A DNA stretch of 64,000 nucleotides from G963422745 sp965214285 (GTDB taxonomy: Bacteria; Actinomycetota; Acidimicrobiia; Acidimicrobiales; Aldehydirespiratoraceae). The notes under the pieces were generated by a model that did not search any database, was not told the DNA's origin, and saw only the letters and a program-made list of their open reading frames with translations. The translations under genes and the position numbers were made by a program. The stretch covers positions 1,736,001 to 1,800,000 of the forward strand of contig OZ243946.1 in NCBI GenBank assembly GCA_965214285.1. The letters run 5' to 3'. Shown piece after piece: positions 1-8,817 of the stretch. Within the stretch, counting starts at the first letter, position 1. The number at the start of each line of letters is the position of its first letter.

Positions 1-30
1 CACTGCGCAAGCCGTCGAAGAGAGTGGTGG

Positions 31-312
31 CTAGCTGTCGAGCTTGTCCAGCACAGCCCGACAGCTGTCCACCGCGAGCATGTGCATCTCGGACATGTGC
101 TGCTCCCATCGGGCGTCTCGTGCCCAGCGGGCCGCGATCTCTGGGGCGTCCGCACGATGGGACTCGCCCTGCGCGTAGTCCACGTTCTCCAGGCACTCCT
201 CGGCGCGGTCCTGATGGATGGCGACCCATTCGAGCAGCGCCGCCCGGCGGGCATCCCCGTTGGGCATCTCCGGCGGCGGGAACGGCAGCAAGTCGAATGG
301 GTCGGCGGTCAC
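31..312 (-). CDS. Small hypothetical protein (93 aa)
   Basis: I do not recognise this protein. It begins at a GTG preceded by a good ribosome binding site (GGAGG, about 5 nt upstream) and is soluble, acidic and helix-prone, with no signal peptide, membrane segment or cysteine motif. Its start codon overlaps the TGA of a 14-codon minus-strand ORF reading VGALDRDLTTEEAQ (GTGA overlap), so its translation may be coupled to that short ORF. It is divergent from the DNA methyltransferase gene, which makes an accessory role in that locus possible, but nothing in its sequence shows one. Confidence 0.6.
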   Translation of the reverse strand: MTADPFDLLPFPPPEMPNGDARRAALLEWVAIHQDRAEECLENVDYAQGESHRADAPEIAARWARDARWEQHMSEMHMLAVDSCRAVLDKLDS

Positions 313-573
313 TGCGCCTCCTCGGTAGTCAGGTCTCGGTCCAGTGCCCCAACTCTACGGGCTCGTATCGCCCAGCAGTCCGCCGGCCTGCCGAAGGGGC
401 TGGTCGCGCCCGGGGCGAATCGCCCTCCGAGTTCGGCTGATCTCCGGCAGTGGGTTGTGCTAGGCCGCGGGTGGTCTAGGGTGGAGCGTGCCGAGGGCAG
501 TAGCCCGAGGAAGTGGGCCCGGCTCCTCTCCGGACGGAGAGCGGTCGGGTCTCGCGCGTAAGGGCCTCTACGC

Positions 574-582
574 GGGGGGGGG
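574..582 (+). repeat. Run of nine G upstream of the methyltransferase gene
   Basis: Nine consecutive G lie 5-13 nt upstream of the -10 hexamer at 588-593, that is inside the spacer between the -10 and any -35 element. A change in run length would alter promoter spacing. A second G run interrupts the coding frame further downstream. Confidence 0.8.
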
Positions 583-587
583 TCTGT

Positions 588-593
588 TAGGGT
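588..593 (+). promoter_or_regulatory. Leaderless-type -10 element (TAGGGT)
   Basis: TAGGGT lies 6 nt before the GTG start at 600, a geometry repeated at many other starts in this window. There is no Shine-Dalgarno sequence between it and the GTG. No convincing -35 hexamer is visible. Confidence 0.55.
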
Positions 594-599
594 CGTGGG

Positions 600-3582
600 G
601 TGGTCGGCCGCACTGCTGAGACGGCGTTCAATGCGGTGCTGGCGCAGGCGCTCGACCAGCGGCATCCCCGCTGGGACGTGACCGCCGAGCAGACCCAGGT
701 GCTCGCCGGCGAGGGCGAGAGGGGCAAGCAGCCCGACATCGTGATCACGCCCCAGGGCAGGGCCGGCGAGCCGGTGGTCATCGAGACCGAGTACGAGCCG
801 GCCAGGACGGTGGACGCCGATGCCGCCTCCCGGCTGGGCTCGGTGCTCGAACACAGCGACCACACCATCGAGAAGGTCGTCGCCGTGAGCATCCCCGAGA
901 GCCTGCGCACCCTGAGCAGCGCCGACCTCCCGGCCGGGATCGCCGGCGCCGAGTTCGACTACCGGCTGCTGCAATGCGACGCAAGCGCTGAAACACGGGA
1001 GAACAACGCGCCGGGGGGGGGGTCCGGAGCCAATCCGCTTCCCCGAGGCGGGCTGGATCACCGGGACCGTCGATGACCTGGCAGGTTTCTGCGAGCGCAT
1101 AGCCCTCAACGAGCACCTGCTCGACAGCGCAGTCGCCACCCTCGAGCATGCCGTCAACGGAGTAGCCGAGCGGCTGCGCGGCTCGCTGGAGCCCGATCGA
1201 GCAGACGTGCTCAAGCAGATGGCGAAGGCGCTGCACCAGGAGGACGATCCGCAGACCACCCGCATGGGGATCGCCGTCATCGCCAACGCCTTGCTGTTCC
1301 AGACCGCCATCGCAGGCACCCGCCACGGGTCCGTCGTGGTGGCCACGCCCTCGGCGCAAGACAGCAAGGCCGCGGTGATGCGCAAGTGGGACGAGATTCT
1401 GAAGATCAACTACTGGCCGATCTTCGCCACCGCCCGCGAGGTGCTGGAGCCGGTTCCCGACCACTTCGCCAAGGACGTGTTGCGCAGGCTCACCGAGATG
1501 GCCTCGGAGCTTGCCGGCTACGGGGTGACTTCCACGGGCGACATGGCGGGGCAGATGTTCGGCAAGCTGATCGCGGACCGCAAGTTCCTGGCCACGTTTT
1601 ACACCCGGCCCGAGTCGGCGCATCTGCTGGCCGAGCTGGCGGTGAGCCGTCTGAACCCGGACTGGTCCGACGCCGAGCAGGTGCGGGCTCTGCGGGTGGC
1701 CGACCTGGCCTGCGGAACCGGGACGCTGCTCACCGCGGCCTACCAGCGGATGATGGCCCGGGTGCGCCGAGCCGGCGCAGCGTCCCTGGGCGGCGAGGGG
1801 ACAGGTGAGCCGATCGACGACAAGGCGCTGCACCAGGCGATGATCGAGTCTGCCCTGGTGGGGGCCGACATCATGCCCGCGGCCGTTCACCTCACCGCCA
1901 CCCTGCTGTCGACTGCGTATCCGTCCGTTCCGTTTTCGGGAACCGGCATCCACCTGATGCCCTACGGTGCCACCGGCATGGGTGCTGAGATCGGGTCGCT
2001 GGAGCTGCTCGACGACGACTTCAAGCGGCCGCTCGACTTCGGCTCGGGACGCCAGCAGGTGAGCGGCCACGGCAACCGCCGCAGCGACTCGGTGATCGAC
2101 CACGGGACTGCGGACCTGGTGATCATGAACCCGCCCTTCACCAGGCCAACCAACCACGAAGGCGGCGCTGCGGACGTGCCAGTGCCGTCGTTCGCTGGCT
2201 TCAACACCTCCGACGATGAGCAGCATGCGATGTCGCGAAGGCTCAAGGAACTGAGCAAGGGAATCCTCGAGATTGCCGGTCATGGCAACGCAGGCCTGGG
2301 CTCGAACTTCCTCGACGTGGCCCACGCCAAGGTCAGGCCCGGAGGCACGATCGCCTTCGTGCTGCCGTTCACCGTGGTGCTGGGCAAAGACTGGGCTGGG
2401 ACGAGGGAGCTGCTGGCAGCCCATTATCGGGACGTCTCCGTGTTGGCCATTGCCAACACTGGGCAAGACTGCCAGTCATTTTCTGCTGACACCGGCATGG
2501 CCGAGGTGCTGATCATTGCCACCCGCCGTCAGGCCATCGACGAAGCTCGCGCGGGCGAGGTTCTCTACGTGAATCTCAGCGAGCGGCCTAGCAGCCTGGT
2601 GGATGCCGTGGAGATCGCCCGTTCCGTCGTCCGGATCGCTCCTGCAAAGCTGAATGGGTCTCTGGACGTGGGCGAAGCAAGGGTCGGTAGCTTCATTCGC
2701 GCCAGCCTCGTCGACGGCGGTTGCGCAGGCATCGTCGAGACCGACCTGGCGGCTTGCGGCCTGGCACTGGGCGCTGGCCGGTTTGTGCTGCCACAGCTCG
2801 GCGATATCGAGGATGTGCCGGTCACGCGTCTGGGTGAGCTGGGTTCGCGCGGTCCGTACCATCTGGACATACGGGGGAGAGTCCCGCGCGGCCCTTTTGA
2901 TGTGGTGAGCCTGGAGGAGAACGACGACTGGCGAGCTGTGACTTACCCGATGCTGTGGGCACACGACGCCAGCAGGGAGACACGCTTTTTTGTGGAGCCA
3001 GACACGCAGGGCAGGGTGAGGCCTGGTCTCCCCGACAAGGCCCGCGCGATCTGGGCCACCGCCTCCCGGCTTCACTTCAACAGCGACTTTCGACTCAATT
3101 CGCAGCCCCTGGCAGCCTGCCTCACGCCTGAGCGCAGCATTGGGGGAGTGGCATGGCCGAGCTTCCTTGCCGGCGATCCGCGCTGGGAGAAGGTGCTGGT
3201 GCTGTGGGCCAACACCACACTCGGATTGCTCTCGTTCTGGTGGCTTGGTACCCGCCAGCAGCAAGGGCGCACTAGGCTGACGATCTCGCGTCTGCCCGAG
3301 CTGCCGGTGCTCGATCCGCGCTCCCTCAGCGAGAAGCAGCTCGACACGGCTGCCGACATCTTCGAGCTGTTCAGCGGCGAGGAGTTCCTGCCCGCCAACG
3401 AGGCCTACCGGGACGACACCCGCAAGGCCCTCGACGAGGCAGTGCTCGTCGACCTGCTGGCTGCCGGCGGGTTCTCGATGCCGCTGCGCCGAGACGTGCC
3501 AGCGGCGCTCGACATCCTGCGCCGGCAGTGGTGCGCGGAGCCCTCCGTCCACGGCGGCAAGAAAACCCGCCCCAACCACTGA
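600..3582 (+). CDS. N6-adenine DNA methyltransferase with nuclease-like N-terminus; frame broken at a G10 tract
   Basis: Two frames together encode about 993 aa resembling single-chain type IIG/BREX-like DNA methyltransferases. The first frame (600 to about 1022) holds a nuclease-like block with PDIVI followed by VVIETEYEPA, which resembles a PD-(D/E)XK core but with E-x-E instead of E-x-K. The second frame continues without a break from about 1021: a helical linker, then FYTRPESAHLLAELA, SAM motif ACGTGTLL (about 1711-1734) and catalytic NPPF (about 2128-2139), typical of gamma-class N6-adenine methylases, and a C-terminal region resembling a target-recognition domain (TLGLLSFWWLGTRQQQGR). 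Removing one G from the ten at 1013-1022 fuses the frames. No separate specificity or restriction subunit is adjacent. It could be phase-variable, a pseudogene, or a sequencing artefact. Confidence 0.8.
1013..1022 (+). repeat. Run of ten G that shifts the methyltransferase frame
   Basis: With ten G the N-terminal frame runs on only to a stop at about 1076. With nine G the nuclease-like part reads directly into the methylase part as PGGGPEPIRFPEAGW. Such homopolymers in restriction-modification genes are classical slippage sites. Confidence 0.85.
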
Positions 3583-3639
3583 CCACCCAGCCCAGGCAGC
3601 CCGGAGCTGTCGGGCATCCGATGTGTTGATGAGGTGCCG

Positions 3640-3645
3640 TAGAGT
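3640..3645 (+). promoter_or_regulatory. Leaderless-type -10 element (TAGAGT)
   Basis: TAGAGT is followed by exactly 7 nt and then the GTG at 3653. This supports 3653 as the lipoprotein start rather than the upstream in-frame GTG at 3623. Confidence 0.6.
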
Positions 3646-3652
3646 CGGCGGC

Positions 3653-4249
3653 GTGATCGTCAGGCGTCTCCGGGCGTCCGTTGCTGCTGCTGTGGCGCTG
3701 GCCGGCTTGCTGCTGGCGGGCTGCGGGGTGGCAGACCAGCACAGCCTGGAGGCCGCCGTCGACGACACCAGAGAGGCGATGGACGACTTCGAAGCCGCCT
3801 TCGAGGCGTTTGGCGAGGCGTCTGCCGGCGGGGCAGGCCTGGTCGACACGACAGGCTTCCTCGGCGGCATGCGCTCAGACCTGACCGAAGTGCGTGCCGA
3901 ACTCGACCGACACGAGGCGGCGATCCTGGAGGCGCTCGACGCCATCAGTGAACCCCGCCGATCCGAGCTCGCAGCGGACTGGGTCGCCGCATTCGGGATC
4001 CACACCGACGGCTTCAGGAACTTCTCGTACCTGTTGGACAGGGCCACGCAGCTCAGCGTTGACTTCGACGGCCTCGATGCCGCAGCCGTGGACGGGTGGG
4101 TCGAGCTGGAGGCCGACATCGCCGAGCTCGCCTCGTCGTTTGATGCCAGGCTCGACGACTTGAGGCTGGAGAGCCTGATACGGGACACCGGGGTGGAACT
4201 GGGGCCGTCGCTGCTGTGGGGGAGGCCGTTGGAGGCATCGGGGACCTAG
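3653..4249 (+). CDS. Predicted lipoprotein (198 aa)
   Basis: The N-terminus is a short basic stretch (VRRLR), a hydrophobic core and a lipobox LLAGC with the modified cysteine at residue 24, so this should be an exported lipid-anchored protein. The mature part is acidic and mostly helical, with heptad-like segments (EAAVDDTREAMDDFEAAFEAF) suggesting a helical bundle. I recognise no family. The start at 3653 is preferred because it gives a compact signal peptide and sits 7 nt after a TAGAGT -10 box; the earlier GTG at 3623 would add ten residues ahead of the signal. It is separated by 70 nt from the methyltransferase gene and has its own promoter. Confidence 0.75.
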   Translation: MIVRRLRASVAAAVALAGLLLAGCGVADQHSLEAAVDDTREAMDDFEAAFEAFGEASAGGAGLVDTTGFLGGMRSDLTEVRAELDRHEAAILEALDAISEPRRSELAADWVAAFGIHTDGFRNFSYLLDRATQLSVDFDGLDAAAVDGWVELEADIAELASSFDARLDDLRLESLIRDTGVELGPSLLWGRPLEASGT

Positions 4250-4288
4250 CGACAGGCCCAGCCGGCGCATCAGCGCTGCCGTCGGGGT

Positions 4289-5239
4289 CTACTGGCCGAC
4301 GAGGTTGATCTGCCAGAGCACCCGGTCGAGCGCGTCGGCGGCCGAGATCGACGAGAAGCGAAGCGGGTTCTCCGCGGTCACGGTGGACGGCATCGGCGTC
4401 AGGATCGTCCACGGCGTGGGGTGGGCGAACTGCACCACCGAGTAGCGGTCGCCGGTCTGGGTGGGCTCAGACACCACCCGATGTATCGCGGCGCGCAGCA
4501 CCCCGTTGCTGATGCGTTCGAGCATCATGCCGGTGTTGATGATGGCCCGGTCCGGCGGCGGGGCGGCGTCGATCCAGCCGTCGTCGGTCAGCACCTGCAG
4601 CCCCGAGGCGGTCGCCCTCGGCAGGGCCGTGATGAGGTTGATGTCGGCGTGCTCGGCGGCCCACACGATCGGCTCGTCGGGTGCCTCGGCCATCGCCGGG
4701 TAGTGGATCGCCCGGGTGAGCGTGCCGCCGTCGGTGAGCATCTCCTCGAAGAAGCACGCATCGGCGCCCAGCCCCTCGGCGATGATCCGAAGCACCCGCC
4801 GTTGCAGGTCCGCCACCGAGTCGTGGAAGTGAAGCAGCAGGCTGCGGACGCCGGGCAGGTCGGCCTCGGGAAGCGTCGGCGGGTGATAGCGCAGCGGGAA
4901 CCTGGCCCGCAGCGGGTGCGCCTCTGGCACCGGCGCCCCCCAGTTGAGCATCTCCTTCCAGTCCGCCACCTCGGCACGGGTCGCTTTCTCCACCATCAGT
5001 GGGGTATAGCCGGTCTGGCCCATGGTGCCGGCCACCACGTATGCGTCCTTGCGCTCCTGGGGCAGCGTGAAGAACGCCTCCAGCTGGGCGTAGACCTCGT
5101 CGATCATGTCGACGGACAGGTCGTGGCGCACGTAGACGAAGCCGGTCGCCAGGCTGCGCATCACGCCGTCGACCACGGCGGCCCGCCGGCTGGGGCTGCC
5201 GTTCTCGAAGGCCAGCAGGTCGATCTCGAGAATCTCCAT
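4289..5239 (-). CDS. 2-oxoglutarate/Fe(II) oxygenase, isopenicillin-N-synthase-like
   Basis: The 316-aa protein has the N-terminal DIOX_N pattern (GFVYVRHDLSVDMIDEVY) and the C-terminal 2OG-Fe(II) domain. The iron-binding triad is visible as H197-x-D199 in EHADIN and H253 in AIHRVV, and the 2-oxoglutarate-binding Arg and Ser as R265-x-S267 in DRYSVVQF. Length and order match the isopenicillin N synthase / gibberellin oxidase superfamily. The protein should hydroxylate or desaturate a small molecule in the cytoplasm; the substrate cannot be read from the sequence. It is convergent with the lipoprotein gene and divergent from the DUF222 cluster, so it is probably a single transcription unit. 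Confidence 0.85.
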   Translation of the reverse strand: MEILEIDLLAFENGSPSRRAAVVDGVMRSLATGFVYVRHDLSVDMIDEVYAQLEAFFTLPQERKDAYVVAGTMGQTGYTPLMVEKATRAEVADWKEMLNWGAPVPEAHPLRARFPLRYHPPTLPEADLPGVRSLLLHFHDSVADLQRRVLRIIAEGLGADACFFEEMLTDGGTLTRAIHYPAMAEAPDEPIVWAAEHADINLITALPRATASGLQVLTDDGWIDAAPPPDRAIINTGMMLERISNGVLRAAIHRVVSEPTQTGDRYSVVQFAHPTPWTILTPMPSTVTAENPLRFSSISAADALDRVLWQINLVGQ

Positions 5240-5245
5240 GCCGCA

Positions 5246-5251
5246 ACCCTA
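5246..5251 (-). promoter_or_regulatory. Leaderless-type -10 element (TAGGGT) of the oxygenase gene
   Basis: On the minus strand TAGGGT is followed by 6 nt and the ATG at 5239, with no ribosome binding site in between. Confidence 0.55.
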
Positions 5252-5374
5252 AGCCGTGCGCTGCGGGGCTCGCGGCCCCTTCCTCGGAGGTCTTGCCCAG
5301 GGCCGAGCCGTCGGGTTCATGCCTCAGGGCACCCACATATCCGAACAGGCGCAGAGAGTGTCACACCCCCTGCC

Positions 5375-5380
5375 TAGTGT
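5375..5380 (+). promoter_or_regulatory. -10 box of repeat copy 1 (TAGTGT)
   Basis: TAGTGT lies exactly 7 nt before the ATG at 5388. The -35 position (CAGAGA) is poor. Confidence 0.5.
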
Positions 5381-5576
5381 GCACTGCATGACCGATCTCA
5401 CGATTCCGTCCGGGGCTTCGGCCTTCGATCTCGCTGGCCTGGCCGCTGGTCCGGCCCTGTCGGCCCAGGGTGCGTCCGTGCCCGAAGGCGGAGGCGACGG
5501 GCAAGGCCACGGGTTCTGCCTGCAGGGTCGGGAAGCTCAGTCAGCATCAATCTGCAGTAGATTTCGTGAACAGGCG

Positions 5577-5605
5577 TTGAAAGAGTCACACCCCTCCGAT
5601 AGAGT
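5577..5605 (+). promoter_or_regulatory. Promoter of repeat copy 2 (TTGAAA-17-TAGAGT)
   Basis: TTGAAA at 5577-5582 and TAGAGT at 5600-5605 are separated by 17 bp, a near-consensus housekeeping promoter. The -10 is again 7 nt before an ATG (5613), so the transcript would be leaderless. It is the strongest of the three copies. Confidence 0.65.
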
Positions 5606-5841
5606 GCTCGACATGGATGATCTCTCGATTCCGTCCGGGGCTTCGGCCTTCGATCTCGCTGGCCTGGCCGTCGATCCGGTCGGCCCGGTGGTTGGTCCGG
5701 CCCTCTCGGCCCACGGTCTGGCGATGCTCGACGGCAGGGCAGAGGACGCGGTCGAGGGCCTGTCCGGCGCGGTAGGGCAGGCTGGGAAGTGCCAATCTCG
5801 ATCAGATTCCACCAACAGGTGTAATTGTCATATCTTGCCGA

Positions 5842-5847
5842 TAGGAT
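5842..5847 (+). promoter_or_regulatory. -10 box of repeat copy 3 (TAGGAT)
   Basis: TAGGAT lies exactly 7 nt before the ATG at 5855, which is the start of the complete DUF222/HNH gene. The -35 position is poor. Confidence 0.55.
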
Positions 5848-5854
5848 GTACAGC

Positions 5855-7489
5855 ATGAACGATCTCCCGAATCCGTCCGGGGCTCTGGCCCTCGATCCCG
5901 CTGGCGCGGTGGGTGCTGCTGGCCCGGCTGCCGGGGATGCGGTGGCGTTGTTCGGCCGGGCGGAGAGGCTGGTGCGCCAGGTGAGGCCTGGCGGGCGTTC
6001 TTTGGGGGAGCTGCGTGCTGCGGCGGGGGCGGCGAAGAGCTTGCAGGGGGGTCTGGACGCGGCGATGTGTGACATCACCGCTGAGATCGCGGCGTTGACC
6101 ACCCCGGGCCGTGCCGCGGGGGTGATCTCTGAGCAGACCGGCAAGTCCAAGCGCGACGCGTCGCGGTTGGCCAAGGTCGCGCAAGGCCTGGCGGCGATGC
6201 CCAACACCAAGAAGAAGCTCTCAGAGGGCGGCTTCACGATCGACCACGCCGCAGCGCTGGTCAACACCGCGCAGACCGCAGGAGCAGAGACGGTCGACAA
6301 CGACGAGGCGCTGTTGGGCCTGGCCGAGTCGAAGCCTGCGGATGTGTTCGCTGGTGACGCCAAGCGCGCCGAGTTGAAGGCCTCTCGTGATCGTGGTGAG
6401 GCGGAGTTGAAGCGTCAGCGCAAGGCCCGCAAGGCCTCGCTGGGCACCGATCGTGATTCGGGGATGGGGATCTTGCACGCCGAGCTCGACCCGGTAAGCC
6501 ACGGACTGCTCGCCCAGGCCGTGCAGACCCACGCCGACAGGCTCTGGCGCCAAGACAGCCGAGCAGGCAACACCGCGGCCCGCACCGGGTCCCAGCGGAT
6601 GGCCGATGCGCTGCTGGAGACGATCACCGGGCTTGACGCGCTCACCCACAAGCCCCTCCCCGCCACCAGCGGCGGCAAGGGCAGCGGGCGGCCGCAGTTG
6701 ATCATCACCGCAGACATCGGCCTCATTGACGGCCGCAACCCCGACGATGCCTGCGAGGTACTCGGCACCGGCCCCGTCCCGCCGGCCATCCTCAGGCGGC
6801 TGTCGGCTGACACCCGCGTGGCGGGCATGATCTTCGGCGGTGACGGCCGGGCTCTGTGGCTCGGCACCTCCACCCGCACCCCGAATGCAGCCCAGCGGCT
6901 CGCCATAGCCGTGCGCGACAAAGGCTGCGTGCGCTGCGGCGCGCCGATGCATATGGCTGACATTCACCACATCGTCGAATGGGAGAACGGCGGGCCCACC
7001 GACATCGACAACCTCCAAGCACTCTGCGGCCCATGCCACCGCCAACACCACCACGACCAAGACCAACGCAACGGCCGACAGCCCCGCCGCCGCCGAACCG
7101 CCAAGAAGAACCGCAAGAACAACGGCACTGCCGGCGGCACCCAGGGCACCATCGCCATGAACAGCAGCGGCATCCAACACCGCATCCCCGCCGGCGAGAT
7201 CCCCAGCCTCACCGGCACCAACCGCAGCCCCGGCGAGGACTCGAACCCGGCCAGCGCAACCGGCAACCCTGATGACCGAGCGCGCAGCAGTGCCTCCGGC
7301 GGCAGAAACCCCGCGGGCGGAAGCCGCAGCCGGGACGGCCCCGGCACGACTGACACGAAGCACAGCCCGGGCGAGGGCACGGACTCGGCCTGCGCAACCG
7401 GCAACCGTGATGGCAGGGCGCGCAGCGGCGCCGCCGGCGGCAAGGCCCCCGCAGGCGGAACCCGCAGCCGAGACGGCCCCGATCCGTGA
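5855..7489 (+). CDS. DUF222 / HNH endonuclease (REP13E12-type) protein
   Basis: The 544-aa protein has an N-terminal DUF222 region (helical, rich in K/R and A) followed by a C-terminal HNH nuclease domain: CVRCGAPMHMADIHHIVEW with a second cysteine pair in LCGPCHRQHH, the zinc-supported beta-beta-alpha metal fold. A basic stretch (GRQPRRRRTAKKNRK) follows. The last 90 residues are two copies of a 46-aa Gly/Arg/Ser-rich unit (SPGED/SPGEG, ATGNPDD/ATGNRDG, GGSRSRDGP/GGTRSRDGP). Families of this kind are repeated in mycobacteria and related genera and are linked to mobile DNA; the cellular role is not established. The start is taken at 5855 because of the -10 box 7 nt upstream and the match to the two truncated copies. 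Confidence 0.85.
   Translation: MNDLPNPSGALALDPAGAVGAAGPAAGDAVALFGRAERLVRQVRPGGRSLGELRAAAGAAKSLQGGLDAAMCDITAEIAALTTPGRAAGVISEQTGKSKRDASRLAKVAQGLAAMPNTKKKLSEGGFTIDHAAALVNTAQTAGAETVDNDEALLGLAESKPADVFAGDAKRAELKASRDRGEAELKRQRKARKASLGTDRDSGMGILHAELDPVSHGLLAQAVQTHADRLWRQDSRAGNTAARTGSQRMADALLETITGLDALTHKPLPATSGGKGSGRPQLIITADIGLIDGRNPDDACEVLGTGPVPPAILRRLSADTRVAGMIFGGDGRALWLGTSTRTPNAAQRLAIAVRDKGCVRCGAPMHMADIHHIVEWENGGPTDIDNLQALCGPCHRQHHHDQDQRNGRQPRRRRTAKKNRKNNGTAGGTQGTIAMNSSGIQHRIPAGEIPSLTGTNRSPGEDSNPASATGNPDDRARSSASGGRNPAGGSRSRDGPGTTDTKHSPGEGTDSACATGNRDGRARSGAAGGKAPAGGTRSRDGPDP
7219..7486 (+). repeat. Two 138-bp in-gene repeats at the 3' end of the HNH gene
   Basis: Corresponding points, such as the CAACCGGCAACC blocks near 7258 and 7396, are 138 bp apart and encode the repeated 46-residue tail. 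The copies differ at many positions, so the duplication is not recent. Confidence 0.7.
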
Positions 7490-7564
7490 CCCCGTCCGAG
7501 GCGGGCCACCCGACAGCGACGCCTGTCGAGAGTCGGTGGGGAACGGCCGGCAGGTGTGTGGGCG

Positions 7565-7592
7565 TTGCAAGTGTTCGCGATCGGTGTATAGT
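7565..7592 (+). promoter_or_regulatory. Promoter TTGCAA-16-TATAGT
   Basis: TTGCAA at 7565-7570 and TATAGT at 7587-7592 are 16 bp apart. Transcription would start near 7599, giving a leader of about 137 nt before the ATG at 7736. It is one of the most AT-rich promoters in the window. Confidence 0.65.
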
Positions 7593-7735
7593 CCACAGCG
7601 CGGCATCCGATTTGGCGGGAAACGCACCATGCGGACAGCGGCGGAAGGCGGCTCACAGCGGCTCTCCGGCTACGACCACCGAATTGCCGCACGGCACCCG
7701 CCGGTCCCTGAGACCCCGAGCAGAAAGGCACCACA

Positions 7736-8314
7736 ATGGGACAACTCGACATGGAAGGGTTCAGTGCAGCCCTCAAATCCCACGTCGGAGAACACGGCTT
7801 CCACGTCCAGCACGCACGCCACTTCGTGGAGACCTACACCAACCACCAGACCTGGCAGATCAACCTCCACTCCGCGAAGGCGTGCCACTGGAGCGCCTGG
7901 GGGCCTGTGGACGTCGACATGTCCTTCGCCATGGATCCTGGCACCCTCCTCGAATTCGAGAAGGAGTTGGAGCGTGCCGGAATGGGAGAACCCGAGAGCG
8001 GGATCACCATTCCGCTGGCGATCTCCTTCATGCTCCCGCCGCTGGAGTCCGGCCCGGACCTGCTGCTGCTGGCGACCGACCTGGCCGGGATCGGCGGTAC
8101 CGACCTGCCTCTGGAGGTGTCGGCTGTCGACTCGTTCGCCGTTGCGTCCGCCGGTTCCGAGCGCACGGTGAGCATCGAGTCGACGGTGGATCTGGGCCTG
8201 GACGACATCCACCTGCGCAACGACGCCGCGCTCTGCGAGATGCTCGATCGATGCGAGGAAGTCACCGACTTCCTGCTGGCGCAGGCCCCTGCCTGGCTTC
8301 CGAACCAAAACTGA
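7736..8314 (+). CDS. Hypothetical protein (192 aa)
   Basis: I do not recognise this soluble, acidic protein. It has an ATG start with an upstream AGAAAGG ribosome binding site and no signal peptide or membrane segment. Residues 40-130 look like alternating strands (WQINLHSAKACHWSAWGPVDVD, then ITIPLAISFMLPPLESGPDLLLL), ending in a helical C-terminus with two cysteines (ALCEMLDRCEEV). It is transcribed from its own clear promoter after the DUF222 gene and is followed by a long non-coding stretch, so it appears to be a single-gene unit. Confidence 0.6.
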   Translation: MGQLDMEGFSAALKSHVGEHGFHVQHARHFVETYTNHQTWQINLHSAKACHWSAWGPVDVDMSFAMDPGTLLEFEKELERAGMGEPESGITIPLAISFMLPPLESGPDLLLLATDLAGIGGTDLPLEVSAVDSFAVASAGSERTVSIESTVDLGLDDIHLRNDAALCEMLDRCEEVTDFLLAQAPAWLPNQN

Positions 8315-8631
8315 CGCAGCTGCGCCCTGAGCGGAGCAGAGACACGCCGCCCCTCGCCGCGCGGCGCCGCTGGCGGCATTGTCCCGATCAGCAGCGCCGG
8401 CGGCCGGCAGCGCGATCAGCGCGTCGTCGCTCGCGATCCGAGGCGGTCCCGAGAGCCGCGTCCCGGGGCCCGAGCACACCGCGGGTCCCCCGCGGACAGG
8501 GCTCGGCGACGGGGACAGGCTCGACCGGCTGATGCCAGGCCCGAACTCAGACAAGCCGGCTGGGGTGGATCCCCGTCGAGGCACTGCCAGCCGAGGCGGT
8601 CTCGGGGCGCGACCCGGACCGGCTGCGAGCT

Positions 8632-8701
8632 GATCCCACAGCGCCGCCGGGGTCGTTCTGCGGGCCGATCCCAGAGCGCGGACGGGGTCGTTCCAGAGGC
8701 C
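8632..8701 (+). repeat. Imperfect tandem 35-bp repeat
   Basis: Two units start at 8632 and 8667, both beginning GATCCCA and both containing GGGGTCGTTC. Confidence 0.6.
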
Positions 8702-8731
8702 CAGCGGTGCTCGCTTCACGGAACCGGCCAA

Positions 8732-8817
8732 GCACTGGGCACCGTCGGCGAAGCTGTTCTTCGGGACATGTGCGGGCTTGCTTCGCAGGGTCTGCAATGC
8801 ACTGGGCACCGTTGGCG
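8732..8817 (+). repeat. 19-bp direct repeat pair upstream of nrdA
   Basis: GCACTGGGCACCGTCGGCG at 8732-8750 recurs with one change at 8799-8817, 67 bp later. The second copy ends about 40 bp before the nrd -35 box. Confidence 0.6.

Larger units (their letters stand above)
5388..5858 (+). pseudogene. Open frame through the two truncated 5' copies (156 codons)
   Basis: Copies 1 and 2 of the repeat are in the same frame and stay open for 156 codons. The product would contain the motif PSGASAFDLAGLA twice. It ends in a TGA that overlaps the ATG of the full DUF222 gene (ATGA). It most likely represents decayed N-termini of DUF222 genes that have lost the rest, but the ATGA junction would also allow coupled translation. 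I see no domain in it. Confidence 0.4.
5340..5900 (+). repeat. Three tandem copies of the DUF222/HNH promoter and 5' end
   Basis: A unit of about 225-242 bp occurs three times. Each copy holds a conserved AACAGG block, a -10 box, 7 nt, an ATG, and codons for M-x-D-L-x-x-PSGA. The ATGs are at 5388, 5613 and 5855; only the third leads into the full gene. The spacers between copies also align (GGGAAG... and ...CAAC/GTGAACAGG), so the whole unit was duplicated, not just the start. This stretch of 615 bp between the oxygenase and the full gene holds nothing else that I can identify. Confidence 0.85.

Noticed and set aside
526..541. Palindrome CTCTCCG-GA-CGGAGAG as a terminator
   Set aside because: Loop of only two bases and no T-run; no gene on either strand ends nearby.
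3623..3652. Upstream GTG (3623) as the lipoprotein start
   Set aside because: It would put ten residues before the signal peptide; the GTG at 3653 has a -10 box 7 nt upstream and a normal signal sequence.
8315..8640. Short open frames in the spacer before nrdA as genes
   Set aside because: No ribosome binding site or leaderless box, Arg/Pro/Gly-rich shadow composition and no recognisable domain.
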